Assembly: GCA_949130495.1 (NCBI GenBank)
Contig: OX422211.1
Coordinates: 535,218,017-535,282,016 of the forward strand
Direction: 5' to 3'
DNA: 64,000 nucleotides
Source of the DNA: Sambucus nigra
Lineage: Eukaryota > Streptophyta > Magnoliopsida > Dipsacales > Adoxaceae
In this document: one piece after another, positions 24,973 to 38,509 of the stretch
How the letters are laid out: each line of letters starts with the position of its first letter
Numbering within the stretch: the stretch's first letter is position 1
Translations under genes and position numbers: made by a program
Notes under the pieces: model-generated
What the model saw: the letters and a program-made list of their open reading frames with translations, nothing else
Database searches by the model: none
Told to the model about the DNA's origin: nothing

Positions 24973-25898
24973 GGGGAAATAAAGAAACAGATCAGAGCCC
25001 GAGTTTTGAAAATGTTTAGCAAGTTCTTAAAAGCCCTATTTTAAAATATGAAATCCCTCATGTTTAAACTGGTATCGCACTCTCATGAGATACACCTCAC
25101 CCTTCTTCTAACAGTGCACATCTATCGCATACCTTTATACAACCTAGTTAAGCCACCCCGCCTAACTAGTCTCTTTAACCCATCTTCTAAGTCCTCATAA
25201 CTACTACCTACCTTGTGTGATATAATATGATATACCATAAGCTATTATATAATCTTTTAGTTAATATAATCATCCGTGTGATATATATATAGTCCTTGAT
25301 TCTATATAAAACTACCATTCATATACCATAACTTTCACTAGTTTTAAATACCATTTTCACTTCAACATGTAATAACCCTTATATAAATAGTTCTCACTTG
25401 AACCTACAATGACCTTTGTATTATTCCGGATATAAAACTACCAGAAGAAGAATGCCATCTTATTCATTTTACACTTTACAAAAGTCTCCTTTATATGGTA
25501 TCTAATTTTCATATACAAGCAATATACTATAAACAACGAGTATATTTATACCTATTTTACAATCATAAGTATAATAACCATCCCATCGAGTTATAACTCA
25601 AGAATGCAGTCTCAAAGTGCCAATCCACATCCGGGTTTGCTCAACTTAACCCCTGTACCAAGTCAGAATTTCTCATGATCATGGTTGAAACACTAAATGG
25701 TGGAGGCAGTCGTATTCCCTCCTGAAAGTGGAATAAAAATATTGTGCCCATATATGGGATGATATCACGTGGGGATATACTCTTCCTGCCCCATAAACCA
25801 GGGGATTCACCCACCGCGCACAACCTCCCTGGATAGCACTAGAGATATAAACGTATACAAATATATCGTTTGCATACCAATATATTTATAAACAAAAC

Positions 25899-25901
<3 letters not shown>

Positions 25902-25988
<87 letters not shown>

Positions 25989-26006
25989 GGAGGGAGTAAC
26001 AATATC

Positions 26007-26082
<76 letters not shown>
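25902..26082. repeat. Compound (TA)n-(GA)n-(TA)n microsatellite
   Basis: TA run (25902-25964), GA run (25965-25994), a short unique spacer, then a second TA run (about 26009-26082). The matching place in the other LTR (32607-32664) has one shorter TA run, accounting for much of the length difference between the LTRs. Confidence 0.95.
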
Positions 26083-26088
<6 letters not shown>

Positions 26089-26699
26089 TTATCATTCCTC
26101 AATATGCTCTAGCTATAATCGCCGAACTCTTATAGTGTTAGCCAATAACCCTAATGTTCTCATTCATAAAAATATATAAGTATTCATATAATTAATGAAC
26201 TAAACCGATAACTATTATATTACTTAAGGTTTACCTTACACCTTAATCACTTTTAAGGATTTTAATTAAAACTCGATTTTACCAAATTGTAATAATTAAA
26301 TAAGTATACTAACTACTTATCTTAATTCCATAGGTATCGTATCACCTATACTAATAGTTGTCAATAGATGTATAAGATAACTGCTCACTTCTCTTTAGCC
26401 CGTATCCTGAATTCCATCCTAATCGCGTCATAGTATTTACTCCATTACAATCGGCCCATATTTATCCTAACCGCATCAATACATCTATATACACTTGTCG
26501 AATAATTTTCTCGAATGTCTCCCATCCTAAACATTCGTTAGGTCCATACCCCGGGCTGTACACTCAACTAACCCAAGGTTAATATACCACTCCTCAAGTC
26601 CTTTAGGTCATAACCCTCTATAATACATTAATTAAGAAGGTCCCTAATCTTTAAACCCAACAAGAAAAAGGAGTAGGAAAAATCCTTATCTTGGGCACA

Positions 26700-26830
26700 A
26701 AACAGAGTACCGATCGACCGGACCTAGACCCCCGGTCGACCGCGAGTTGGGATTATGCCTTGCGAACCAACCAGTGGCCTTTTCCCCTTTCCCCTAGTCA
26801 ATCGGCTTCCTGGCCGTGGTCGACCGGCCA
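26700..26830. repeat. GGTCGACCG palindromic motif cluster
   Basis: Three or four TCGACCGG/GGTCGACC motifs (about 26711, 26733, 26816). The partner LTR (33310-33345) has diverged copies and lacks one of them through a small deletion. Confidence 0.6.
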
Positions 26831-27351
26831 TACCAGATATTTAGGCCATTGTTCATTTCGGACAAAACCTAAATCTCCAAATACCCAATATATCAATCCA
26901 ACCTCCATTTTTAGGGTTTCTAATCTCAACTAACAACACTACAATCATCTAAACACTGATTTAAAACTAACACATCAATTATTTGGGGGATTTAAACAAG
27001 TTTTCTTACATTTGAACCCTAAATCATTAAAACTTTAATTATATCATTTCTTCACATTTCAATCCACATATACACACCATTAACATGGGTTTAACACTAT
27101 AAATCATCAAGAGATAACAACACACCTATTTGTGATTTCAAAATCAAATTTTCCCAAATTTATTTCAAGGGTTCTACCCAAAATTTATCTAGTTTACCAA
27201 CTATAATATGAGGTACACACGTAAATGAATAAAGCAAGTAAATACTTGCCTCGTGGATAAAATCCGACGACCTCGAGTCGAATCCCGAGGAGTTTGGGCC
27301 CAAATCCCCTTTCTTCTTCCTCTTTTCCCTTCTTTCTTTCTTCCTTTCTTT

Positions 27352-27384
<33 letters not shown>

Positions 27385-27828
27385 CCTTTATAAGAAAGAA
27401 ATAAAGGTCATCCCTTATAAATCCAAAAATGACTCATTTACTCAATTGCGAGTCTCTACTAGTCCAAAAATACCCGAAACCTAAACGCTACCCCCGGATA
27501 CTCTATTCTGATTGTTTTGGCCATTCCAAAACCAACCGTGCACTTGAAATCTCCATCCGAGTCACTTAACTAAAATTCACTAATTATACCCAACACATCT
27601 CAATACGATATTTTAATTAAAATATTATCCTTTGTCGCTTTACCTAATTACGACATGTGATTAAAATAATCCAACTCATATACTTAGTCCCAAAAGTATA
27701 TATAACACATATCTGTAAACATTACACACTCATAAACTCCAAAATTTATTATTCACAGTAATTCCTCGAATTTTCAAATTATACCCACTCATGTAATTTA
27801 AATATCGATAAAAGTACGGGGTATTTCA

Positions 27829-30800
27829 TACTTACCCCTTACAATGGAATTTTGTCTTGGAAATTCGAATACAACCTGTACCACCAAAGTCACTATGTTC
27901 TAGTACACCGAACATGAATGGTACTACCCAATGGTACCCTACCATATACCACCTATCTCAGGTCTTTTATTCTAACACACTATCTTAACCATAAGCGTAA
28001 CTAAATTTCTATACGCTAAAACACTACCTCGGTCGTAAGGTTTACTATAATGACGACACTTAGCACCTAGTGCTTCTATAACTGCATACAAATAAAATGA
28101 GCCTATAATCGTAGATCTAACATATCTATCTTATCGAAAAGGCATCACTCTAGGCGTCTGTTCATCTACAACAAGATGTCGAATTTCCTTAAAAAGGAAA
28201 CTACACTAACGCTTGACTACTCCCATCGTCTTGTTGCTTATCTTGTTGCACCTATAGAATTGGATTATTGCGTACCTCCTGCGACGTTTAATCCATTAAA
28301 CTCCAAAGGAAAATCCATTTATAACTTCCCTACAACACATTCTTCATCTTTATATACTACGCCCCTTCTTTTTTGGGTGGTATATAAAATCAACTTACCA
28401 AGGTGCCCACACACCCTTTTTCTCGTGCACATCGGGACAACGATTGAAAACGTCACACACTCAACACTCTCTCTAAAAAAATGGGCCTCATTTTCTTGGC
28501 CTTGTGCTAACACCTAGGTATTCTCAACAATATTCTCAAGATAAATTATTCCTATACGTGGAAATCCAATCCTTCTTAAAGTTAACCCACTAATCTTCTC
28601 GTGGTTAACTTACTACAATCTTCCTATAACAACGCCACCTTCCCCACTTGCCTCATTCCATGGTAGTCATAAGATAGATGTGTTTCCTACATATATAAAA
28701 TGAGTATTGTACTAACTACATCCCTAGCGACCAAGACCTTTCCTAACTCCTGACATTAGCTCAGTTTCATGTGTGGGACATCTCGCAAAGAGAAATACAA
28801 ACAAGGAGCCCTCACGTTACACTACTTTCTCGCATCGTGGATCATCAAAATATAACGGCCTAAGGAACACCATCGGGATGTTCTAAAATTCTATCTCATA
28901 ATCGTACTAACGTGATTCTACCTCTATGTACTTTCATGTTGGCAAAATGGAAAGTCTAACTAATCGAGGCACCTATACTCTGCACAAGAATTACTAACGT
29001 CATAACCAAAACATACTACCTCAATTTTTTTCTTTTAATCAAGGCCTATCTATACGCCTCAAATCAATTCTCTAAATCTTACCTTGCACATTACTTATGG
29101 TGTGAGAACCATTTCAATGCTTTTCCATAGCACTTCCATCCCCATAAGCCCCCAATCGTGACATGGCTCTTAGTTTATAGTGTTTTATTCACACTAGGTA
29201 ACTTATCATTAAAACTAACATCCTAGCATCCCATAATATCTTTCCACTCTTGACGTCGTTAAGGTTCGTGCGTGGAGTGTCTCGCAAGAGAAATCAAAAC
29301 AAGGAACCCCTCCGATACACTACTACTTAACCTTGTCGGTCGTGAAGGTCAGTTAGCTTCAAAAATTCCACCAGCATAATCCCATCCCATTTATCCACAA
29401 AATTTGGTCTGAACTCCTACTTTTTAAGGATCCATACCACAAGGCTCTTATGCTAATACTAAGTCCTTTGTGCAAACAACAACGAGCTTAAACTCACCGC
29501 TTAATGCTAAATCCTGCATACCTCAAATCATATCTATAAGGTCTCGACACACTAAAATCGGGAAATGAAACATCTAATCATCGAGGTTCCATCTAAACAT
29601 ATAATAAATAGCGAGCTCAACCCGTATCGAGTTGAGATATTACAAAAACAACCAATTCCACCGTGGAACCGCGAGTATGATAGCCTTGTAATTATTAACC
29701 TGCTATCACTCCGACCAATAAAAAACATATTATGTATAACACATACAAAATGAGTAGTGAAAGCCTAAATATAAGCTTAATATAGGAACATCCATTTTCC
29801 CAGCGAATGAAGAAAAATAGTACCCCTCTAGCGTGGAAAAACATATAGATATACCCTCTATAATGTTACCGATAGTACTAGTAAACTCGAATCACGCCCA
29901 CAAATCTAGGGTTAACAAAATACGGTGATGCTATCTAACCACATAAAATATACCTCCTTCTTCTGAGGTGAAACTCATAACAATAGCTTCTCCAATCTCC
30001 CTGACTGCTCTAATTGGTTCCTAGACATAGTACACTTGCCTTAACCGAACCAAAAACTACTTTGATTAATGACCCATCTCGGCACCCTTTTCTTGTCCTT
30101 TAATTTCAATTAGTCAATGTCTAACCACGTGGTTTCACAATCTACCCCACCATATTCCTCATTTATGGCCACCCTGGCCCTATTAAGGTTATCAGTATCT
30201 CGGACTCTAATAGCCTCGATCCTGAAAATCATCCTCATATTTCTCTTAGCTCTTACGACTAAAAAGGAAACATACTATCGACCTCAATTTCCCTGTTTCA
30301 AAGAATCCCTGGGCAGATGTCCACCTGTGGGGTTTCATGAACACAGATTCTCCATCGTGTTAGAAACACTTACTAGTGAGCATATCATTCCACTAAAGGA
30401 CTCTTTATTTATCATACCTACCTTAATTCAGTATAAAGTTACCTTAACCATGTCACTCTTTATTCACCATCGGCCTCTGACTGATCCTTATGTAAATAAC
30501 CCATAAACTGCATTCTCTTCATTCTTGATAAACCAAAGGAACTAACTGTTAAAACCATTCGTAAGATCCATCTATGAGCAAAACATCTTGCTCCCCCAAA
30601 TATGGTGACCACCGTTCCCACCATTTTAACATTTCTCCAACGAGTGAAAATTTTTCTTCAAATTTTCACATCTGGGCATGCCCTGCTCTAAGCAAAGGCT
30701 TCCGAGACTTTTACTTCCACTATATAACGTTACACTAACTCCGTATAACTTAAACTTCAACATATGGTCCTTATCGAAGACCATTTAAACTTCTTCCCAA

Positions 30801-31199
30801 TTTACTTCACTGGGTAGGTCAAGTTTAGCACCATTCTCTACTACAGCAGTACATATGTAATTATAACTACTATACTTTAATAGTCGTTGCAGTAATCCTT
30901 GAAGATGCCGCAAAGGGAGTGACCTTAACTTCATTCCTCGTCCCCAACTTCAACTTTCAGCTCCTACTAATCCCCGCCTCCTACTGCCCTCGCACCGGCC
31001 TTCCCTGGTCACCCTTCGTCGATCAACACACGAATCTTACCCAAGCGTGGAAAAAATTTACTATAATCTTACATAATGTCAGGAGAACGAAATCTCCCAA
31101 GAGGAATCAAAAATCCTATCATAAGGCCCTATATCAAATAGAAAGCAACACTGAAAGTGTAGTACGTCTGCACAGATTCCTAAGCACACTAGAACCTGA
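27829..31199 (-). other. Internal region of LARD-like element, no recognised gene
   Basis: No gag, protease, RT, RNase H or integrase motif was seen on either strand. Open frames are short (30117-30506 and 30919-31266 on the plus strand are the longest), and none shows a family signature. A ~70 bp sequence with CTCGCAAGAGAAAT occurs twice, near 28765 and 29262. Confidence 0.5.
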
Positions 31200-31212
31200 G
31201 GCTCTGATACCA
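31200..31212 (-). other. Primer binding site, tRNA-iMet type
   Basis: On the minus strand it reads TGGTATCAGAGCC, two bases after the LTR end (GTGTCACA). It matches the canonical plant primer site complementary to initiator tRNA-Met and fixes the element's orientation as minus. Confidence 0.9.
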
Positions 31213-31214
31213 TC

Positions 31215-32602
31215 TGTGACACCCCGCCTAATAAAATACCGGGTGATTAATCCTATACCAGATTAAAACAAGAATCTCATATGGTTCATTCTTAGCATCA
31301 CTGTCGAAAACCAATTTAATTACTAATAACTTATTAGGCCGACGTCAAATTTTATTTAACTAATCTTTTTAACGAAACCAACCAAGTAAAGCATTCACAC
31401 AGTTCATATACAACAACTGAGATGAAATAAAATAACCGAGCACTCGGTACAACATAGTACAACCAAATCGAATGCCTCACTAAAAGGCGGTAAAAGAATA
31501 AATGAATGCAGTTGGGCTATAGGCTCGAATATTTCTACAATGCTTCCTATCCAGATCTCAAGAATGGAAGCGTCTTGAATAAACCTGCTTGCATCCACAG
31601 CTGCTGCAGCATATGTCTGACTCGAAAGAATCACCATTTAGGCGTCCCTTTGTTTGGACACATATATATATATATATATATATAACAAGAGAGGGGAAAT
31701 AGAGAAACGGGTCAGAGCCCGAGTTTTGAAAATGTTTAGCAAGTGCTTAAAAGACATATTTTAAAATATGAAATCTGTTATATTTAAACTGGTATCGCAC
31801 TCTCATAAGATACACCTCACCCCTCTTATAATAGTGCACATCTATCGCATACCTTTATAGAACCTAGTTAAGCTACCCCACCTAACTAGTCTCTTTAACC
31901 CATCTTCTAAGTCCTCATAACTACCACCTACCTTGCGTGATATAATATGATATACCGTAAGCTCTTATATAAGATTTTAGTTAATATAATCATCCATGTG
32001 ATATATATATATATATAGTCCTTGATTCTATATAAAAGTACCATTCATATACCATAACTTTCACTAGTTTTAAATACCATTTTCACTTCAATATATAATA
32101 ACCCTTATATAAATAGTTCTCACTTGAAAATACAATTACCTTTGTATTATTCCGGATATAAAGCTACCGAAAGAAGAATGACATCTTATTCATTTTACAC
32201 TTTACACAAGTCTACCTTATATGGTATCTCATTTTTATTTACAAGCAATATACTATAAACAACGAGTATATTTATACCTATTTTACAATCATAAGTATAA
32301 TAACCATCCCATCGATTTATAAATCGAGGATGCAGTCTTAAAGTGCCAATCCACATCCGGGTTTGCTCAACTTAACCCCGGTACCAAGTCAGACTTTCTC
32401 ATGATCATGGTAGAAACACTAAACGGTGGAGGCGGTTATATTCCCTCCTGAAAGTGGAATAAAAATATCGCATAAATATATGGGACAATATGACCTGGGG
32501 ATATACTCTTCCTGATCCATAGGCCAGGGGATTGACCCACATTGCGCAACCTCCCTAGATAGCACTAGAGATCTAAACTTACATAAATATATCGTTTGCA
32601 TA

Positions 32603-32667
<65 letters not shown>

Positions 32668-33908
32668 TAACAATACCCGTATATATATTATATATATCAT
32701 TCCTCAATATGCCCTAGCTATAATTTTCGAACTCTTATAGCAATAGATAATAACCCGAATGTTCCCATTCGTAAAAATATATAAGTATTCATATACTTAA
32801 TATACTAAACCGTTAAGTATTCTATTAGTTAAGGTTTACCTTACAGCCTAATCACTTTTAAGGATTTTACATAAACCCGAATTTACCAATTCGTAATAAT
32901 TAAATAAGTATACTAACTACTTATCTTAATTCCATAGGTATCGTATCACCTATACTAATAGTCGTCAATAGACGTATAGGATAACCACTAACTTCTCTTT
33001 AGCCCATATCCTGAATTACATCCTAATCGCGTCCTAGGATTTACTCCATTACAATCGGCCCATATTTATCCTTACCGCATCAATATATCTATATACTCTT
33101 GTAGAATAATTTTCTCGAATGTCTCCCATCCTAAACATTCGTTAGGTCCAAACCCCGGACTATACACTCAACTAACCCATGGTTAATATACCACTCCTCA
33201 AGTCCTTTAGGTCATAACCTTCTATAACAAATTAATTAAGAAGGTCCCTAATTTTTAAACCCAATGAGAAAAAGGAGTAGGAAAAATCCTTATCTTCGGC
33301 ACAAAATAGAGTACCGTTCGACCAGACCCAGACCCCCGATCGACCACGAGTTAGAATTATGCCTTGCGAACCAACCAGTGGCCTTTTCTCCTTTTGCCCG
33401 ATCTATCGGTCATACCAGATATTTTGGCCATTGTTCATTTCGAACAAAACCTAAATCTCCAAATACCCAATATATCAATCCAACCTCCATTTTTATGGTT
33501 TCTAATATCAACCAAACACACTACAATCATCTAAACACTGATTTACAACTAACATATCAATTATTTGGGGGATTTAAACAAGTTTTCTTAGATTTGAACC
33601 CTAAATCATTAAAAGTCTAATTATATCATTTCTTCACATTTCAATCCACATATACACACCATTAACATGGGTTTAACACTACAAATCATCAAGAGATAAC
33701 AACACACCTATTTATGATTTCAAAATTCAATTTCCCCAAATTTATTTCAAGGGTTCTAACCCAAATTTATCTACTTTACCAACTATAATATGAGATACAC
33801 ACTCAAATGAATAAAGCAAGTAAATACTTGCCTCTTGGATAAAATCTGACGACCAGGAGTCGAATCACGTGGAGTTTGGGTCAAAATCTCCTTCCTTTCT
33901 CTCTTTTA

Positions 33909-33959
<51 letters not shown>

Positions 33960-34406
33960 TGCCTTTATAAAAAAGAAATAAGGGTTATCCCTTATAAACC
34001 CAAAAATGAGTCGTTTACTCAATTGCGTGTCCCTACTAGTCCAAAAATCCCCGGAACCTAAACGTTACCTTCGAATACTCTATTTTGACTATTTTAGTCA
34101 TTTCAAAACCAACTGTGCACTCGAAATCTCCATCTGAGTCACTTAACTAAAATTTACTAATTAAACCGAACACATCACAATACGAGTTTTCCAATTAAAA
34201 TATTATCCTTTGTTGCTTTACCTAATTACGACATATGATTAAAATAATCCAACTCATATACTTAGTCCCAAAAGTAAATGTAACACACATCGGTAAACAT
34301 TAAACACTCATAAACTCCAAAATTTATTATTCACAGTAATTCCTCAAATTTCCAAATTACACCCTCTTATGCAATTTAAATATCTATAAAAGTATGGGGT
34401 ATTCCA
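31215..34406 (-). repeat. 5' LTR (3192 bp) of the LARD-like element
   Basis: Partner of 24472-27828. It has shorter TA runs (about 31661-31683 and 32607-32664) and a CT run at 33912-33958. The inner end abuts the primer site. Sequence match is high but with scattered changes, so the insertion is not very recent. Confidence 0.85.
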
Positions 34407-34780
34407 CCAGACTACGATGAAAGGGTCTATGATCAACCTAATGCTGACAAGATCTTCTTTCCAATCTGGGATTTAAAGGTTGGAGTTCGGATCCCCTTTC
34501 ACTCCATCATCAGATCAAATCTGAGGGGTTATGGTGTGGCTCCTATTAGGTCCATCCCTGGGTCCATGGTATATTGGCATCTTTACATGGTCTTTGACCT
34601 GACCGGTGATATCTTTTGATTGGTATATGGTGCAAAATAAAATGACAAAGCCAATGGATACTACTATTTTTCATCTCAAAAGTGTGACCAGAAGATGTTG
34701 AAGGTCGTGCGAACGAGAAATTATAGTTAAAAGAAATAGTTCTTCTTCATAAAAGTCTTTATTTTCTTAAAGTCAAAGTA
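34407..34780 (+). pseudogene. Transposase_28-like gene, 3' part
   Basis: Continuation of the relic at 23966-24471. It reads DYDERVYDQPNADKIFF, then LKVGVRIPFHSIIRSNLRGYG and IPGSMVYWHLYMVF. This matches the family's 'LRFPLHPFxxxxLxxxxLxPxQLxPNxWRxLxGF' core. YYFSSQKCDQKM follows, where the family has a 'YYFSxR' stretch. Stops occur after the 'DLTGDIF' segment. The minus-strand relic has DERVFDGRDGKIF and LGFRLPIHPSIRAIL in the same order, which supports the assignment. Confidence 0.6.
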
Positions 34781-35294
34781 TGATATAAAAACACTCTTTT
34801 ATAGTCTTTGTTAATTCACGTCAATACGAGGCCAAGTCTTTTATTAAGTGAGGCCATTTGTTTTTGGAAGTCAATGTAAAATACAAAAATATATGTAATT
34901 TTTTTTACATGTCATATAACCTTCTAAAGTGATTAATTGAGACTTATTAAAAAGTGGCTATTGAGTTGAGTTCAAATTTGTTAACACACTTTAAATGTGA
35001 CTTTTGGTGATTCTCTCACATGATTAGTGCAAATAGTAAAATAATAAGCATTTTCATTAAGTCCTACAGTTTTTAATGTTTTACCAATTATGTAAGGCAG
35101 ATGAACTCTATTAAGTCATTAATATTTCAAACAATCACATTGGACGGTCATAATAACCTCATTTGAGTAATGTCAACTTATTTGGACTCTACAAAGTTAC
35201 TCATTTATGCAGGTAGTTGTTGTTTCATATTAATTGTTTTGTTTATATTTTTAATATAAATTTGATTTACGATGTTTAGTTAAATACACTTATG
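34781..35294. other. AT-rich spacer between two converging transposon relics
   Basis: No coding motif. It is probably the decayed 3' parts of the two facing Transposase_28-like genes or their element tails. Confidence 0.3.
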
Positions 35295-36301
35295 TCACTG
35301 ACAACCACAAGGAAATGTGCACAATTCATCTTTGAGTATTTTTGTAGTCAACATAGAATATAAAAATGATATATAGCTGGGGTGATTTTTAGCAGACAAA
35401 GGAACATAACAACCTATAAAAACTCCAACTGGAATGTCTGAATGATGAACAACCCTCCAAAGGATGATGGCCCCAATTATAACCCTATAGGGATTTTGGG
35501 GATAATTGGGAAGGGTCAAGATTTATGTGGGAGAGTATAGCTCTGATGGATGGGTGGATAGGAAGACGAAAGCCCAACTTAAACATCTACTCATAAATAA
35601 AAATCTTTCCATCTCGACCATCGAAGACCCTCTCATCCCTCAGGGGTTTCCTAAGGATAATTGAAGAATCTATGGAATAGAGATGCCCAAAAGAGAGAAG
35701 CTCGTACTCATTCACGGTACTCTCGTACTTGACGGCCTCAGACGTATCAAGTTCTCTCCCTTCATCATTATCACCATCCCCAGCAACATCGACCTGGCAG
35801 TTGTAGGAGCACCACCAGGAAACCTCTGAGAAAATTCAACCCTAGTGACAGTCGATAGGGGAATAACACAATGGGAGGGGGAATTTCCACACTTGGCCCT
35901 AAGATTTCAATATCAAAAGACCTACGTGAAGTGCTAGAACTTTGGTGAGACAAGGCCCGTCTTGAAACCTTATCTCCCTCAGGAACCTCACCTTGCCTAG
36001 GAGAATAATCCATAGCCTCTTGAAAAGAGTCTACAGACTCACCTGCTTCAGACGTTGACATAGGGACTGAGGAAGAGGACTCGAACATTGGGATAGGATC
36101 CTCAATAACCTCTATAAGCTCAGTAGGCTCTGCAGGCTCAGGGTATATGAGCCTTAGTGGTGGAGGAAAAATAGGTCTGAGGGGAAAGGCCTCAGCCCTA
36201 CGAGCTTCCTCTTCGGCTAACTCTATCTGCCTAATCTTCTCAAAGGTCTTCTCATGAAGAGATATGAACTCATCTATAAGTTGGTACAAGGCTCTGAGCA
36301 T
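35295..36301 (-). pseudogene. Second Transposase_28-like gene
   Basis: The first reading block (36301-35771) is an acidic, Pro/Ser-rich leader (MLRALYQLIDEFISLHEK, then EEARRAEAFPLRPIFPPP). A frame change leads to NEYELLSFGHLYSIDSS, DERVFDGRDGKIFIYE, a TAG stop, and LGFRLPIHPSIRAIL then LDPSQLSPKSL (about 35590-35490). The last two match the family's 'LRFPLHPF...LxPSQLxPN' core closely. It is homologous to the plus-strand relic at 23966-24471 and 34407-34780, and the two converge. It is broken by at least one stop and one frameshift. Confidence 0.6.
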
Positions 36302-36899
36302 AAGGAAAATGAGACTACACTTAAAGGAAGGACTAAAAATACAAACAGGAACACAACTGTAAAGAACCTAAATTAAAGATCAAAGGGTAGAAGTTGAAAG
36401 GTCTCCAATGAAGAACACCAAGAACACTCAAGGGTAGGTCATCGGAGAAGGTGATCGGAAGTTCGTCGAAAGCCAAAAAGGAAGGAGTATTGGCTAGAGT
36501 AACCTCGGAGAAGCCTAGAATAGCCCTAAAAATGCTTAACCCCACCAAGATTGAAGTAATAACCACCAAACAATGGAGGTTTTTGTTCGCTAGAAAATTA
36601 AAACTAAAAAAGCAAATATACCCAGAAATGGAAGAAATAAGGTCAAAGGAGGTTACCTGATCAACGAAGGGCAAATTCTTACAAGCTTGAGACGTGCAAA
36701 AAACTAGAGAAATGACCAAGATTTGGCTATGGAGGTTCTGTAGTAAAGAAAGCTTAGGCACGAAGATGGTAAGGAAAGAGAAAATGAGGAAATAAAATAA
36801 GGTTTTAAACCTTCTCAATGACGGGGTGCACATTCCAACAGACCATCATTACCCTAGAAAACCCAAAAGGCACAATCATAATTATCAACACCTTGGGTA
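36302..36899 (-). promoter_or_regulatory. Leader/promoter region of the second Transposase_28-like gene
   Basis: Pyrimidine-rich on the minus strand with a possible splice acceptor (TTGATCAG near 36660). It lies directly downstream of the gag relic. The long hydrophobic minus-strand frame here (36333-36833) follows from the pyrimidine richness and has no family motif. Confidence 0.3.
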
Positions 36900-38314
36900 A
36901 TACGTTAGTCACTTCCATGAGTGACATGTGTCAAGGAACCACTTCACACCCCAAGGCACTAAAAGAAACTCAGCCTCGACATTCATGACCTTTCTGGCCA
37001 TTTCCAATAGCTCAGCCATGGACTTTGGCGGGTCTTCAGTAAGATTCCAAAGCAATTTCCCTTTCTACAAGCCTCCTATTAACACAGTCATCAAAATACT
37101 TTCCTCATAATCTTCCACTTCCAATTTCTCCTTATTAAAGCTTGCGATGTATTCCCTAAGACTCTTTTTCTTCCCCTTCTTAACGTATAGTAGGTAAGTA
37201 GTCTTCTTTTGGGGTCTTACCCCAAAACAAAAGTTATGAATGAGCCACTCTGAGAATTGCTTGAAATTGTTAATGGAGCTCTTTGGGAGTGAGGTGAACC
37301 AGATATGGGAAGCTCCAGCCAAAGTTCTTGAGAATTCACGATATTTCATCTCATCTGAGACGGAGTAGATATATGCAGTCGATTGGTACATCTCTACATG
37401 GTGCACAGGGTTGGTACTCCCATCATACTTTGGGGCACTGGAAGTTTGAATTTGACAGGGGTTGGGAAGTTGACTATGTTTTCCACGAAAGGATAACCTT
37501 CTGAGTATCCCCTCTGCAAGGGGTCACGGATGTTAAGGATGTCTTCGATTTTTTTCTAGCCTTCGAATGTAGTCATTTCAAGGCATCTCGGTCACTTCAA
37601 TAATGTTGTCCTGCCTGATGTTATCCCCTTTTACTTTTATCGGATGAACTGAGGGTTCCCTGATCGCTGATTTGCGTCGGTTGTTCACCTCCCGTTTCCC
37701 CTCATCTTAGCCGCGAGGGGGTCAGACATCTACACCCTCTCTCCTTAAGCCAACATTACTCCTTGACCTAGACAACCTCGCTCTCAAATATCCAATTGGG
37801 CCGAGCCTTTCAAAGTCCTACCCCTCTACTTAATCGGTCAAAAGCTGAGCCTCTTGATTGGGAATTAGGACTCAGCCATTTATCATGGCCTCGGCTTCCT
37901 TAAATGGGGTGTGTCGTGTTCCCATATACTTCATATCGCTCCCAGTAATCAATCTGGGCATCCTCAGCCTCATAATCATCATATCGGTCATTCGGGTAGG
38001 GTTGGACTTACCTCCCTAGGCATGAACGCCTAGGGTCGACAACACCCCCCCATCGCTGAGGAGGAGGTAAGTCCTTGTGAGGTACCTGGGGATGTCCCTA
38101 TCCCCCTGGGGAGGCTCCCCAACTGCTGGGGTAATCATCTCCAGTTGGGCTCCCGTTGGCCTGATTACTATGCTCTGGCAGAAGGTAACCAGGTTCTATT
38201 TTATTTCATGTTGGCTTGCTGCCAAGGATTTCAATGCGGCCACCACTTCAACTAGTTCTGACTAGAGTTAGGACCATCAGCTGGCGATGGAGGTGGTGGA
38301 AATTTTGATGCCAT
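36900..38314 (-). pseudogene. Ty3/gypsy (Tat-type) gag
   Basis: The start is probably at 38314 (MASKFPPPPSPADGP), just inside the LTR. An N-terminal half follows with several stops. Then DPLQRGYSEGLSWKT (about 37510) precedes the retrotrans_gag core at 37406-36930: YREFSRTLAGASHIWFTSL, FKQFSEWLIHNFCFGVRP, KKKSLREYIASFNKEKLEV, and MAELLEMARKVMNVEAEF. These match Tat-lineage gag ('CRAFPATLKGAARxWFxxLP', 'ESLRxYIxRFNKE'). No protease or RT follows on this strand; a Transposase_28-like relic does. Gag would form the particle shell. Confidence 0.8.
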
Positions 38315-38495
38315 GTTAAATCCTGGTGAGTGAGCTTAGAATGAAAGAGTGAAATCCTTTTAGCTCAATAGGAACTCTTTTAATGGTGAAACAGATCCAC
38401 AAAAGGGGAGAACTGGTTCACCACCAGAGACTTTGACGAGGACAAGCTAAGTAAGGGAAGAGATGATGCTTCTCGTTCCCATTGAAGACGCCAGT

Positions 38496-38507
38496 CTGAT
38501 GATACCA
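38496..38507 (-). other. Possible primer binding site
   Basis: On the minus strand it reads TGGTATCATCAG, between the LTR-like sequence and the gag start. It matches the first eight bases of the tRNA-iMet-type primer site and then diverges. Confidence 0.4.
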
Positions 38508-38509
38508 TA

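Noticed and set aside
25839..26135. Several 60-90 residue frames rich in Ile and Tyr on both strands
   Set aside because: They are translations of TA and GA microsatellites. The same holds for frames at 21622-22075, 24724-25019, 32419-32700 and 47322-47546.
26691..26933. Frame in the LARD LTR, repeated at 33264-33620
   Set aside because: Present in both LTR copies only because they are duplicates. The frame is not kept equally (different lengths and stops) and has no motif.
31200..31212. TGGTATCAGAGCC considered as part of a tRNA gene
   Set aside because: It is only the primer-site complement of a tRNA 3' end beside an LTR; no cloverleaf arms are present. The same applies at 6013 and 49142.
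36333..36833. 166-residue hydrophobic minus-strand frame, membrane-protein-like
   Set aside because: It lies in the pyrimidine-rich leader of a transposon gene, with no conserved motif. Hydrophobicity follows from T-rich codons.
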